The notes: a model not told the origin generated them from the sequence alone. Positions 18,013 to 26,258 are shown, counted from the stretch's first letter. The stretch is DNA of 64,000 bases from JBBDYG01 sp040901765 (GCA_040901765.1 JBBDYG010000015.1:124001-188000), one strand, 5' to 3'. Made by a program: numbers and translations.

Positions 18013-19095
18013 TCAGTCGCCAAGACAGATTCCCAATGCGCGAGCCGTGCGAACAAAACTTCCGTCCGGTCGAACGGTTTTCAATCTTCCAACCGCTTCA
18101 CTGATTTTGACTGACCCCATTTGCGAACCTTGAAATGCGACCATCTTGCCGAAGTCCTTGGCAGCAATGAGTTCCACTGCCTGAGCGCCGAAAATTGAGC
18201 AGAGTGCGCGGTCAAAGCTGGTTGGGCTGCCGCCGCGCTGGAGATGCCCCAGCACGCAGACTCGTGCCTCTTTGCCGGATCGAGTTTCGATCTCTGTCGC
18301 CACAGCCGCACCGATGCCACCGAGGCGGGCTTCCCGATTTTCGACGGTGCCGGAAGATGTTACGAAATCGCCTCCCTTTTCCCGCGCGCCTTCTGCAACA
18401 ACGACGATCGTGAATTGTTTACCGTTGTTCTCGCGGTCCTGAATCTTGCGGCAAATGGCTTCGTAGCTAAACGGAATTTCGGGAATCAGAATGACGTCGG
18501 CTCCGCCCGCGACCCCAGCAAATATGGCGATCCACCCAGCATAGCGCCCCATCAACTCCAGGACCATCACCCGACGGTGGCTTTCGGCCGTCGTGTGTAG
18601 GCGGTCGATCGCATCGGTGGCGCAGGCGACGGCCGAGTCGAATCCAAACGTCCAAAGCGTGCCTTCGAGGTCGTTATCGATGGTCTTGGGGACGCCGACG
18701 ATCGGTATGCCATATTCATGAAACTGTTGAGCGATGCTGAGCGACCCGTCACCGCCGATCGCAACAAGTGCCGACAGTCCGAGTTCTGACATCCCGCGTT
18801 TGACGTTGTCGAGCAACTCCGTAGGCAGGCCCCGGCTTTCACCGTGACCGACTTTGGCAGTAAATTGTCCACGGTTTGCCGTGCCCAGAATCGTGCCGCC
18901 ACGGACTAAGAGGCCGTCTAGCGCGTGATAATCGAGGAGTCGAGAATTGCAGGGCGGCAGCAAACCGTCGTATCCGCCGATGATGCCGATGGTCTCCCAA
19001 TCGCGTTGTGCGGCCGCCTTGGCAACTGAACGAATCACGGCATTCAATCCTGGACAGTCGCCGCCGCCGATCACAACACCGATTCGTATGCTCAT
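18013..19095 (-). CDS. pfkA: 6-phosphofructokinase, clade X type
   Basis: 360 aa. Conserved PFK blocks: GGGDCPGLNAVIR (10-22), GTILGTANRG (67-76), GGDGS (114-118), PKTIDND (136-142), MGRYAGWIA and LGHLQRGGSPTSFDR. Gly after GGD predicts ATP as the donor, whereas Lys in PKTIDND is typical of pyrophosphate enzymes. This G/K mix is the known clade X combination, mostly ATP-dependent. It phosphorylates fructose 6-phosphate in glycolysis. AAGGAA precedes the start. The PPK2 gene lies just upstream on the same strand, giving a possible polyphosphate-ATP-glycolysis unit. Confidence 0.9.
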   Translation of the reverse strand: MSIRIGVVIGGGDCPGLNAVIRSVAKAAAQRDWETIGIIGGYDGLLPPCNSRLLDYHALDGLLVRGGTILGTANRGQFTAKVGHGESRGLPTELLDNVKRGMSELGLSALVAIGGDGSLSIAQQFHEYGIPIVGVPKTIDNDLEGTLWTFGFDSAVACATDAIDRLHTTAESHRRVMVLELMGRYAGWIAIFAGVAGGADVILIPEIPFSYEAICRKIQDRENNGKQFTIVVVAEGAREKGGDFVTSSGTVENREARLGGIGAAVATEIETRSGKEARVCVLGHLQRGGSPTSFDRALCSIFGAQAVELIAAKDFGKMVAFQGSQMGSVKISEAVGRLKTVRPDGSFVRTARALGICLGD

Positions 19096-19110
19096 TTTGT
19101 CGTTCCTTTT

Positions 19111-19266
19111 CTATTTGGGCTGCGCAGGCTGAAGATGCTCGGTAATTGCCCGATCCAACGACATTTGCCAACCGAACTGGCAAACTTTCTCTTCCACGGT
19201 CGCAGGAAGGTCGTTCGAATCGAGATCATGTGAGTCTCTCAGAACGACAGGAGAATAGCGTGCCAT
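19111..19266 (-). CDS. Small hypothetical protein, 51 aa
   Basis: MARYSPVVLRDSHDLDSNDL... ends 15 bases before pfkA and begins 8 bases after the ppk2 stop, so it would sit inside that operon. It is hydrophilic and helical near the C-terminus (EEKVCQFGWQMSLDRAITEHL). No family recognised. Accepted because of tight spacing and balanced composition, but it could be chance. Confidence 0.4.
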   Translation of the reverse strand: MARYSPVVLRDSHDLDSNDLPATVEEKVCQFGWQMSLDRAITEHLQPAQPK

Positions 19267-19273
19267 GGTTTCA

Positions 19274-20092
19274 TCACGACCGTTCGTACTTTTCAGGCAC
19301 AAACCTGCGGCCGTTCAACGTGGCTTGGTCGTCGAAGGCTCCCTTCTGCGAGCGTTTAGGCAGCCGGATTTCCTCCCGCGGCAGCTTCTTGTACGGAATC
19401 TGGCTCAGCAGATGAGTAATGCAGTTGAGCCGGGCCCGCTTCTTATCGTCGGAGCGTAGAATATTCCATGGCGCGTGTTTCGTGTCCGTGGCGTCGAGCA
19501 TAACGTCGCGGGCACGGGAGTATTGAAACCAGCGGGCGCGAGACGGCAAGTCGATAGGGCTGAGTTTCCACTGCCGTACCGGATCGGTGATGCGGGCCAA
19601 GAATCGCCGCTCCTGTTCCTCGTTGGATACCTCTAGCCAATATTTGAGCAGGAGAATGCCGCCGTCGACGATGTACTTCTCGATCTCCGGGCACAATTCA
19701 AGGAAGTGCTGATGCTGCTCTTTCGTGCAGAAGCCCATCACGTGTTCGACCCCGGCGCGGTTGTACCAACTGCGGTCAAATATCACCACCTCGCCGGCAG
19801 CCGGAAAATGTTGCATGTACCGCTGCATGTACATCTGGCTCTTCTCCCGATCGGAGGGGGTGGGTAGCGCAACAACGCGAAATACGCGCGGGCTGACGCG
19901 CTCGGTAATGGCGCGGATCGTCCCACCCTTGCCCGCGCCGTCGCGGCCCTCAAACACGATGATGACGCGCAGCCCTTTGGCCTTCACCCACTCTTGCAGC
20001 GTACAAAGCTCGGCCTGAAGATGTCGAAGTTCCTTCTCGTACTGCTTGCGATCCAGCTTAGGCGCACCGTCGTGAATGTGTTTTTTCGACAT
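19274..20092 (-). CDS. ppk2: Polyphosphate kinase 2
   Basis: 272 aa from ATG 20092 (AAGGG 9 bases upstream). Walker A GRDGAGKGGTIR (49-60), Walker B region VVIFDRSWYNRAGVEHVMGF (about 100-120), and the conserved KYWLEVSNEEQERRF and DPVRQWKLSPIDLPSRARW blocks. This is the single-domain PPK2 layout, which transfers phosphate between polyphosphate and nucleoside diphosphates. It lies between a coiled-coil gene and pfkA on one strand. A broken second PPK2 lies about 0.7 kb upstream, so a duplication may have been lost. Confidence 0.93.
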   Translation of the reverse strand: MSKKHIHDGAPKLDRKQYEKELRHLQAELCTLQEWVKAKGLRVIIVFEGRDGAGKGGTIRAITERVSPRVFRVVALPTPSDREKSQMYMQRYMQHFPAAGEVVIFDRSWYNRAGVEHVMGFCTKEQHQHFLELCPEIEKYIVDGGILLLKYWLEVSNEEQERRFLARITDPVRQWKLSPIDLPSRARWFQYSRARDVMLDATDTKHAPWNILRSDDKKRARLNCITHLLSQIPYKKLPREEIRLPKRSQKGAFDDQATLNGRRFVPEKYERS

Positions 20093-20137
20093 GCGTGATG
20101 TGCCCTTCTGGGAATAACGAGGTCGCCAGACCAAACA

Positions 20138-20785
20138 TTATTTCGCCGCCGCCTGTTTCTCTTGGAACATCCGGCGCGTTTCTTCGCCAATGAAGTAGTG
20201 CGTTTTGCCCTCCGACTCCAGTGTCGCACCGGCTGCGAACTTCGGAAAACGCACGTGGGCAATAGGATCCTCAACCATATGTTTCTGTAAGTAGTATTGG
20301 TTCTCATGAAGAGACAGATAAGTCTGCACGAATTGCACCAGTCGATCATCAATCCACTGTGCAATTGTGTCGTCGTTGACGGCATCTAAGGGCAACGCCA
20401 ATTCTGCATGGGACTCGTATTGCATCAGGATCGGCATGATCTGCAAATCGTAATTGAGAATAATCTGCTGAACGTCCTGATCTGTCGTGGCCGAAAGGCG
20501 CAACTGAACGTGAGCCAGCTCCGTCTTAAACTCATACGTTGCCGCGCGCTGGGTCGGCCCCGCCGACGGCGTCACTTTGACCCGATCGCCGAAGCGCTTA
20601 GCGAAGGCCTCCAATCGCGGCCGCCAGACTTCGCGAAGGCGATTCAAAGTTTGTTCAAACTTTTCCAACCTTTGCTGGCGGTCGCGATACACCTCCATTT
20701 GTTGCGACTGATTCTTCTTAATCCGCTCTTCAACAGCGGTAAATTCCTTGTCGATACGGCTGAGCAGTTCTTCAATTTTGGGCAT
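20138..20785 (-). CDS. Hypothetical coiled-coil protein
   Basis: 215 aa. Residues 1-65 are a strong coiled coil (LLSRIDKEFTAVEERIKKNQSQQMEVYRD and so on). Residues about 70-215 are a mixed alpha/beta domain (TYEFKTELAHVQLRLSATTDQD... NYDLQIMPILMQYESHAEL). AAAGGTG precedes the ATG. It sits 45 bases before ppk2, suggesting co-transcription. No known family; the pairing with PPK2 may be functional but the sequence does not say how. Confidence 0.7.
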   Translation of the reverse strand: MPKIEELLSRIDKEFTAVEERIKKNQSQQMEVYRDRQQRLEKFEQTLNRLREVWRPRLEAFAKRFGDRVKVTPSAGPTQRAATYEFKTELAHVQLRLSATTDQDVQQIILNYDLQIMPILMQYESHAELALPLDAVNDDTIAQWIDDRLVQFVQTYLSLHENQYYLQKHMVEDPIAHVRFPKFAAGATLESEGKTHYFIGEETRRMFQEKQAAAK

Positions 20786-20814
20786 GGTTCACCTTTTCCC
20801 TCTTTGATGAATTC

Positions 20815-21021
20815 CTATTCAAGTCGCACGTGACCCGCATTCAACGGGAACAAATGCAAAATCTCAATACGCGGCGTGACGTCGGCTGACACCGTCAGTA
20901 AGCCCTTAATCGTACCGCACTTTCCAGAGGCGTCACAACCCTTGAACACCACGAAAACGTGCAAGCCCTTTTCAGAAAGATGGTGTTGCCATCGGAGCGA
21001 ACAATCGCTTGAGGTGCGCAA
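20815..21021 (-). pseudogene. Truncated PPK2 remnant
   Basis: The frame reads LRWQHHLSEKGLHVFVVFKGCDASGKCGTIKGLL followed by PRIEILHLFP. It aligns with the N-terminal third of PPK2 (LQEWVKAKGLRVIIVFEGRDGAGKGGTIR...) but has GKCG instead of GKGG and stops after about 68 residues. The catalytic Walker B half is missing. Being divergent from the intact ppk2, it is a paralogue relic rather than a copy. Confidence 0.75.
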
Positions 21022-21095
21022 GCGTAGGCTGTACCATTATAACCAACAATCAGCGACCTGCTGAATCGTTTGACTTCTCCCGTCAGGAGGCTGCC

Positions 21096-22133
21096 GTGCG
21101 TTACTCTCTGAAAATGGTCCGAGCGCCGATCCTGATCGCTGCACTTGCCGCCCTTTCATTCGGCCCGCCCGCGGCCCACGCGCATGAAAAGTGGTTTTAC
21201 GACTCCGCCCCCTATCCGACCCGTTGGGGGCAAGCGATTCAATTTCCCGGGATCGTTGGCGTGGCTATGGCGCTGGGTCTCACAGCCGTCGTCGGTCTGG
21301 CTTGGCGCGCGAGGCACCAGCGAGATTTCATCCCTGGACCAATCGCCCTGGGCGCGACGCCCCAAGGGCGGGCGGCATTTTATGGGCTTGTTCCGTTCAT
21401 CTTAGGAATCCATGTCGGACTCCCGTTGATCGTCATGGGAATTAAGGGAGAACTTTTCTCTCCAAACAACGACCTTTCTCAAAGTTGGCTGTATTGGCTC
21501 GGTGTCGCCGAGATCGGCATCGGCTTGTGCTTTCTGTACGGCACATTCACACGCGTGGCCGGCGCAGCGCTGGCACTGCTGTGGCTGTTAGGCGCAATCG
21601 TCGTGGGGTGGGAGCCGATGCTCGAAAACTTGCATTACCTGGGCTACGCGGCGTTTTTCTTTTTGACTGGCCGAGGTCCGTACGCCGTTGATCGGTTGCT
21701 GTTTCCCGCGCTCGAACCCGTGCCCGAATTGGCTCGCCGCGCGATGCCCAGCTTGCGCGCGCTCACGGGACTCGGCCTGGTTGTCGTGGCATTCACCGAG
21801 AAGCTCGCAAATCCCGCGCTGGCGAAGGAGTTCTTGGAGCATTACCCGCTTAATTTCACCGCGTGGCTTGGCATCCCCATGTCCGACGAACTGTTCGTCT
21901 TATGCGCCGGCACGACGGAACTTGTCATCGGGCTATGTCTTATCTTTGGATTCTTCCCACGGCTGGTCATTGGTACTGCGTGGCTGTTCATAAACATGAC
22001 ATTGACCATATTTAATTGGGTCGAACTCCTCGGCCATTTGCCATTGTACGGCGCAATGGGAATGCTCCTCGTCTGGACTCCCAATGAGGAGGATCAGCAA
22101 TTGTGGATGGACGGCGTGTTGCGCAAAAAATAG
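21096..22133 (+). CDS. DoxX-like membrane protein
   Basis: 345 aa. The start is GTG at 21096, with CAGGAGG 5 bases upstream. Residues about 5-28 look like a signal sequence ending AHAHEKWF. Some eight membrane segments follow. The second half (about 225-340) has the DoxX-type pattern (LGLVVVAFTEKLANPALAKEFLEHYPLNF... LCAGTTELVIGLCLIFGFFPR). DoxX proteins are small inner-membrane components linked to respiratory or redox stress, and this one is duplicated in length. It is divergent from the PPK2 remnant. A 49-bp piece of this gene recurs at 8269-8317. Confidence 0.75.
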   Translation: MRYSLKMVRAPILIAALAALSFGPPAAHAHEKWFYDSAPYPTRWGQAIQFPGIVGVAMALGLTAVVGLAWRARHQRDFIPGPIALGATPQGRAAFYGLVPFILGIHVGLPLIVMGIKGELFSPNNDLSQSWLYWLGVAEIGIGLCFLYGTFTRVAGAALALLWLLGAIVVGWEPMLENLHYLGYAAFFFLTGRGPYAVDRLLFPALEPVPELARRAMPSLRALTGLGLVVVAFTEKLANPALAKEFLEHYPLNFTAWLGIPMSDELFVLCAGTTELVIGLCLIFGFFPRLVIGTAWLFINMTLTIFNWVELLGHLPLYGAMGMLLVWTPNEEDQQLWMDGVLRKK

Positions 22134-22509
22134 GATCCAGATTCCCTACGGCACGTATGGCAAGCAGTGGCGGCTGCGACGGGGATGTCTCCCCACACGA
22201 TTGGCGTCGGTCGGTAAGAGTTCGAGACCAAAGTGAAGCGGTCCTCGGTCCACGGCGGATTCGTCGCTCTGGAGGCGGGCGCAAGCGGCTGGCCGAACAA
22301 GATGCCGAACTGCTGCCGGCGTTGGAGGCGCTGGTCGAACCAGTGACGCGGGGCGATCCCGAGTCCCCGTTGCGTTGGACGTGCAAAAGCACGCGACAAT
22401 TGGCCCTCGAGTTGAGAGTCCTTAGTGGCGTCCGCCCCTCCTTCGCCCGACCATCGCAATCGTATTTTGACGCGCGCGGAGCATAATCCGCAGCCGGACG
22501 GCGAACCGC
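22134..22509. other. Gap with a transposase remnant
   Basis: About 375 bases between the DoxX-like gene and the end of the yiaV-like gene. It contains the ISAzo13-type fragment at 22253-22415 and nothing else recognisable. Confidence 0.5.
22253..22415 (+). pseudogene. ISAzo13-family ('Rhodopirellula transposase') fragment
   Basis: The plus frame gives RRIRRSGGGRKRLAEQDAEL, LEALVEPVTRGDPESPLRWT and CKSTRQLALELR, the characteristic N-terminal helix-turn-helix region of ISAzo13 / Rhodopirellula DDE transposases. The frame then leaves the family and the catalytic domain is absent. No terminal repeats found. An old insertion-sequence relic. Confidence 0.8.
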
Positions 22510-24002
22510 TCAGTGCCCGACGTTGAAATTCGACAAGAAGAACACGTAGTTCTCCCAGCTCTTAATGCGCAAGATGATCTTCCGCACGATGGACATGGCG
22601 TGAAAATAATGCGTATACACCGCGACGCTCGCTTGGGATCCGACCGGGAGATTCAACGCAGCAACATCGTCGCCGTACTCGAACGCGACGGGAATCCTCC
22701 CCGGCGCTTGTCCTGGTGTGGCCGATTGAAGTTGCCCGCTGACCCTAAACTGGCCCTCTGGAATGATTGGAATCACTCGGCTCACCTTCGCCTTGAAGAT
22801 CCGACCCGGGTACGCCTTAAAGGCCAGTTCGGCCTCCAGCCCCGGCTCGATCATGGGGATCACGTTTTGAGGAAATGTTGCGATGAAAAGCGCCTTCTCT
22901 TTAGTAAGGTGATGTCAAACTTCAAATGCGACAACTTTGAGGCTGAGTCGCGGGCTGATTTTCGAAGCTGCTAGCAGTTCGGCTCTAGAATTTTCGGGGA
23001 ATCGTGAACAAACGTCGAAAACCCCTTCAAATCCAGGGCGTTTGGCTTGTTGCATTTGAAGTTTGAACTCACCGTAACAAAAATGATGGGGGCAATTAGG
23101 TTAAACGGCGTGACCATTTGACCGGGTCGCAGGCCGACGTAGGTGGCGTAGCCGTCCGAAGGCGCACGCACGATGGTTTGGTCCAATTCCCAACGTTTCA
23201 GCTCCAATTGGGCCAAAGTTTGGCGAACATCCGGATTCATGCCGTCGCTTTCGGCCTCCAGCGCCAGCCGCGCCTGGCGTTCCGCCGCTTCAGCGCCCTT
23301 TAGCGCTTCGCGGGCGGCTTGTAGGCGATTACCTCCCGACTCGATTTTTTCCTGAGCAGCGCGTTCGGCAGCCTGCGACTGATTCAATTCGGCCTTCAGC
23401 GAATCGACTTGAGACACCATTGAATCCACTTGCTGTTGTGATATCGCCTTCGTGGGCAGCAATTGACGACCGCGCGCCAAATTGGTGTCAGCTAACGTCA
23501 GTCGGCTATTTATCTGCTTGATCTGATCGGCCGCCTGTTCCAGCGCAATTCGCGCCTGCCGGTCATATTCCGATTCCGAGACGAGAAGATTGGCCTGGGC
23601 CTCACGCTTCGCTGCCTCTGCGGCTGCAAGTTGCTCGCTCAACTGAGCCACCTGGGAGTTCATCCCGGCGAGCGCGGCTTCCAGTCGATCGACCTCCAGT
23701 TGGAAGGGCCGCGGCTCGATGCGAAATAGCTCGTCACCTTCTTTAAGCGGCTCGTTGGGAGTGACTGTAACCTCGACCACGGTGCCGCGAACCTGCGGCA
23801 CAATCTGCGTGACTGCCGCGTAGAAACGGCCGTCGTGGGCTACCGGATGGCACATCGACAGCAGGATCATGATGCCCATGAACAGCACGATCCCGCCCAA
23901 GATCGCCGTGCAGACCGTATAAGTCGTGACCGGAATCAGCCGGAATTTCTTGAACACCAGCCAGCAGGCGACGCCGTAGGTGCCAATGATAAGCTCGATC
24001 AT
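22510..24002 (-). pseudogene. yiaV: HlyD-type membrane fusion protein (YiaV-like), split by a 166-bp element
   Basis: The N-terminal part (24002 to 23074) starts MIELIIGTYGVACWLVFKKF, has membrane helices within residues about 1-55, a lipoyl-like half (AVTQIVPQVRGTVVEVTVTPNEPLKEGDELFRI), a long coiled coil and then GYATYVGLRPGQMVTPFNLIAPIIFVTV. The element at 22908-23073 then adds foreign codons and a stop at 22971. Removing the element and one GTAA copy restores IFVTKEKALFIATFPQNVIPMIEPGLEAE and the conserved beta-barrel end to 22510. The start overlaps the stop of the DUF3302 gene (ATGA), the E. coli yiaW-yiaV order. The truncated product lacks the C-terminal barrel and is probably inactive. 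Confidence 0.88.
22904..23077 (-). mobile_element. MITE copy 1 (166 bp) with GTAA target duplication
   Basis: The element spans 22908-23073 and is flanked by GTAA at 22904-22907 and 23074-23077. Its ends are near-perfect inverted repeats of about 27 bp: GGTGATGTCAAACTTCAAAT... and, from the other side, GGTGAGTTCAAACTTCAAAT.... Read by eye, its reverse complement equals the copy at 25480-25645 over all 166 bases. It has no coding capacity of its own and a central CTGCTAGCAG palindrome. A non-autonomous transposon; the helper transposase is not in the window. Confidence 0.93.
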
Positions 24003-24346
24003 GACCCACCTGACTTGTTAGAAGATTTGATGCTCTGCTTTTCCAACTTGCGCAACTTGTCCTCTAACTCCCCCACTCGGCGAATCAACTCGGGATCGCG
24101 CGGCGCCTCGCCGGCGACGGCAACGCTCTCAGGGCCTTGCTTGGAAACCGCCCAAATGAAGACAATCGGCCAGATGGCGTGCAGCGTGAACAGGCTCAAC
24201 CAACCCGCGACATGAATCGCTTCCTTTTGCGGATGATTGCGATGCTTGGCGATCTCGTAAGGAATGTCGTGAATGTAGATGAACGTGTAGAAGACCGCGG
24301 TTAACCCGAGCAGTAGAACAGCCAGGGCAAAATAGTCCAAAAACAT
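23999..24346 (-). CDS. yiaW: DUF3302 inner-membrane protein (YiaW-like)
   Basis: 115 aa from ATG 24346 (MFLDYFALAVLLLG); an ATG eight codons earlier is possible. Two hydrophobic segments (residues about 4-25 and 46-66) enclose the conserved HDIPYEIAKHRNHPQKEAIHVAGWLSLFTLHAIWPIVFIWA, typical of DUF3302. The C-terminus is a short coiled coil. It overlaps the HlyD-like gene by 4 bases. YiaW/YiaV-type pairs are thought to form an inner-membrane export or permeability unit. Here the partner gene is broken, so this protein may have lost its role. Confidence 0.8.
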   Translation of the reverse strand: MFLDYFALAVLLLGLTAVFYTFIYIHDIPYEIAKHRNHPQKEAIHVAGWLSLFTLHAIWPIVFIWAVSKQGPESVAVAGEAPRDPELIRRVGELEDKLRKLEKQSIKSSNKSGGS

Positions 24347-24467
24347 CGCCACTCCTTCACTGGCCGACAAGCCACGCCAGACCCCAGGCCACGCAACCTA
24401 AAAGTAGATCAGAAAACGCGCGTCAGGATGTGAGAATCGTAATCCTGGAAATCGCGCGTGTAAAGTC

Positions 24468-24589
24468 GGTAGGTCAAACTCCGCCTGACAAGGATGCGCA
24501 GTGGAACACTGGTACCCGGCGTAGGTCAGGCTCCGCCTGACGATGATGCGCTCAATCCGTCGAAACGTCAGGCACAGCCTGACCTACCG
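24468..24589. repeat. REP-type hairpin cluster
   Basis: Contains TAGGTCAAACTCCGCCTGAC, TAGGTCAGGCTCCGCCTGAC and, inverted, CGTCAGGCACAGCCTGACC. Each is a GTCAGGC/GCCTGAC stem with a 3-nt loop. A piece of the CAGTGGAA/GGTACCCG repeat family (about 24500-24520) is wedged between them. Confidence 0.8.
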
Positions 24590-24601
24590 GGCTTCGCGGC
24601 T

Positions 24602-24955
24602 CTAGCTATCGAGGGCCTTCAGCAGCGCGACTGCGTTGGGGACGCTGCCAGTGGCTTTCAGCAATTGGCGGGCAGTCTTGATCGCGTCCACCCATAAGGC
24701 AGCGCTGGTCATCGGCGTGCCGTTGTTTTTGGCTTTGGTTTTTCGCGGCCGTCCATCCGACGCCATATTCGACTTGGTCTTCACCATATAGACGCGATTC
24801 GGGTTGACTGTGTGGCCATATTCTTTTTTCACCGCCGCTACGATTTCGGACGCCTTGGCGTTCGGCTTCTTCTCGAGCACGTTGCGAATCGCGAGGCTCT
24901 TGTTCTTCTTGGGATCGCCACGATCAGATTTTGATGATGTCGATTTCTTAGCCAT
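24602..24955 (-). CDS. Basic hypothetical protein, possible nucleic-acid binder
   Basis: 117 aa with GGGAGG 5 bases before ATG. The first 20 residues are Lys/Ser rich. Residues about 21-60 (LAIRNVLEKKPNAKASEIVAAVKKEYGHTVNPNRVYMVKTK) look like a small winged or helix-turn-helix unit. A Lys/Arg linker (GRPRKTKAKNN) and a C-terminal helix (WVDAIKTARQLLKATGSVPNAVALLKALDS) follow. Similar small basic proteins recur in planctomycetes. Binding DNA or RNA is an inference from charge and fold. The gene is bordered on both sides by REP hairpins. Confidence 0.75.
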   Translation of the reverse strand: MAKKSTSSKSDRGDPKKNKSLAIRNVLEKKPNAKASEIVAAVKKEYGHTVNPNRVYMVKTKSNMASDGRPRKTKAKNNGTPMTSAALWVDAIKTARQLLKATGSVPNAVALLKALDS

Positions 24956-25058
24956 GAATTCCTCCCAGGTGAATGTGATAGAGTTTTACAGTTAATTACT
25001 ATACTAGCCTATTTAACGAACAGTAACAGCGCCCCCCCGCGGAAACGTATAGAGTTCG

Positions 25059-25196
25059 TAGGTCAGGCTGTGCCTGACGAAGCCGAGTTCGTAGGTCAGG
25101 CTGTGCCTGGCAATAATTCCCTCACCAGTTGAATTGTCAGGCACAGCCTGACCTACGGAACTGACCGACAAAAATGTCAGGCACAGCCTGACCTAC
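25059..25196. repeat. REP/BIME array upstream of the RAYT gene
   Basis: Four hairpin units in about 140 bases: two GTAGGTCAGGCTGTGCCTG(A/G)C in one orientation, then two TGTCAGGCACAGCCTGACC in the other. GTCAGGC-TGT-GCCTGAC is a perfect 7-bp stem with a 3-nt loop. It ends 28 bases before the RAYT start, the expected position for a BIME of that transposase. Confidence 0.9.
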
Positions 25197-25224
25197 TTGC
25201 GTGTTCTCGTGGTACAATGCGTCG

Positions 25225-25966
25225 ATGCCTGATTATCGGCGCTGGTTTGTGCCCGGTGGGTGTTTCTTCTTTACGGTCGTTGTCCATGGCCGAAGACCCC
25301 TCTTCGACGACGTGCGAGCCGTGGCGCTGCTCGGCAAAGTGATGCGCGACTGCCTCGAACGGTGGCCGGTAACGGTCAATGCGATCGTGCTATTGCCCGA
25401 CCATTTGCACGCGATATGGACCCTGCCGACCAGCGACGCCGCGTATCCCAAACGCTGGGGATGGATCAAGAAAGAGTTTGGTGAGTTCAAACTTCAAATG
25501 CAACAAGCCAAACGCCCTGGATTTGAAGGGGTTTTCGACGTTTGTTCACGATTCCCCGAAAATTCTAGAGCCGAACTGCTAGCAGCTTCGAAAATCAGCC
25601 CGCGACTCAGCCTCAAAGTTGTCGCATTTGAAGTTTGACATCACCGTTTACTAAACGATGGCTCGCCGGAATCGGGCGCGATCGCGTCGTTTCCCCAAGC
25701 CGCCAACGCGAGCGCCGTCGCGGAATCTGGCAACCCAGATACTGGGAGCACACACTCGAAGACGTCGATGATTTCGAGCGGCACTTCGATTACATTCATT
25801 GGAACCCGTGAAGCATGGCTACGTTGCCTGCCCTCACGAGTGGCCCCATTCCTCATTTCACAAGTACGTCCATCGCGGGGTGTATGATCGCCAGTGGGGA
25901 TGCTTCACCGCCCCTCCACCCAAGTCGTTCCATTTCGACGACATCCGCGCCACCACCGGCCAGTAG
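25225..25966 (+). pseudogene. REP-associated tyrosine transposase (RAYT), disrupted
   Basis: Starts MPDYRRWFVPGGCFFFTVVV, contains the Y1-transposase HUH-type motif LPDHLHAIWTLP and RWGWIKKEF, and is interrupted by the 166-bp element at 25480-25645. Removing it and one GTTT restores KKEFTKRWLAGIGRDR and RRGIWQPRYWEHTLEDVDDF, through to the catalytic tyrosine region YIHWNP. There a single-base loss (near 25805-25808) gives TGA; in the next frame KHGYVACPHEWPHSSFHKYV runs to TAG at 25966. So there are two lesions: the insertion and a frameshift (the latter could be a sequencing error). RAYTs move REP palindromes, which flank this gene on both sides. Confidence 0.92.
25476..25649 (+). mobile_element. 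MITE copy 2 (166 bp) with GTTT target duplication
   Basis: The element spans 25480-25645, flanked by GTTT at 25476-25479 and 25646-25649. Same ends and same interior as copy 1, in the opposite orientation relative to the window. Different 4-bp duplications at the two sites show independent insertions. Identity of the two copies points to recent movement. Confidence 0.93.
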
Positions 25967-26070
25967 ATCAGGCTGTGCCTGACAGCGAGCGATTAACCAG
26001 CGCGTAGGTCAGGCTGTGCCTGACAATGATTCGCTCCGACCGTGAATTGTCAGGCACAGCCTGACCTACT
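25964..26070. repeat. REP hairpins downstream of the RAYT gene
   Basis: Units TAGATCAGGCTGTGCCTGAC (25964-25983, sharing the RAYT stop codon), GTAGGTCAGGCTGTGCCTGA near 26004-26023 and, inverted, TGTCAGGCACAGCCTGACC at 26048-26066. The GATTCGCTCCGACCGTGAAT spacer resembles that of the upstream array. The remaining bases up to 26258 hold nothing else I can identify. Confidence 0.88.
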
Positions 26071-26258
26071 GGACTCGATACCGCCATCGCCGTTGCCCTT
26101 TCGCAACGTCTACACCGGTGCGACCGCGCTCATCTGATCAATCGGTCCGCCCCGTGCAAAAGTCTCTCTCACCGGCCTACCACTCGCTCCGCCGGGCAGT
26201 GTTAATACTGTCCCGGTTGGTGGCAGACGCTAAAGAATTTCAATAGTCGAGGAATCGC

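Noticed and set aside
25059..25196. Possible CRISPR-like array
   Set aside because: The repeats are inverted as well as direct, are short hairpins with irregular spacing, and flank a RAYT gene; REP/BIME, not CRISPR. No cas gene is present.
25379..25582. Small frame sharing its C-terminus (CNKPNALDLKGFSTF...) with the truncated yiaV product
   Set aside because: The shared peptide is just the translation of the MITE in both places, not a protein domain.
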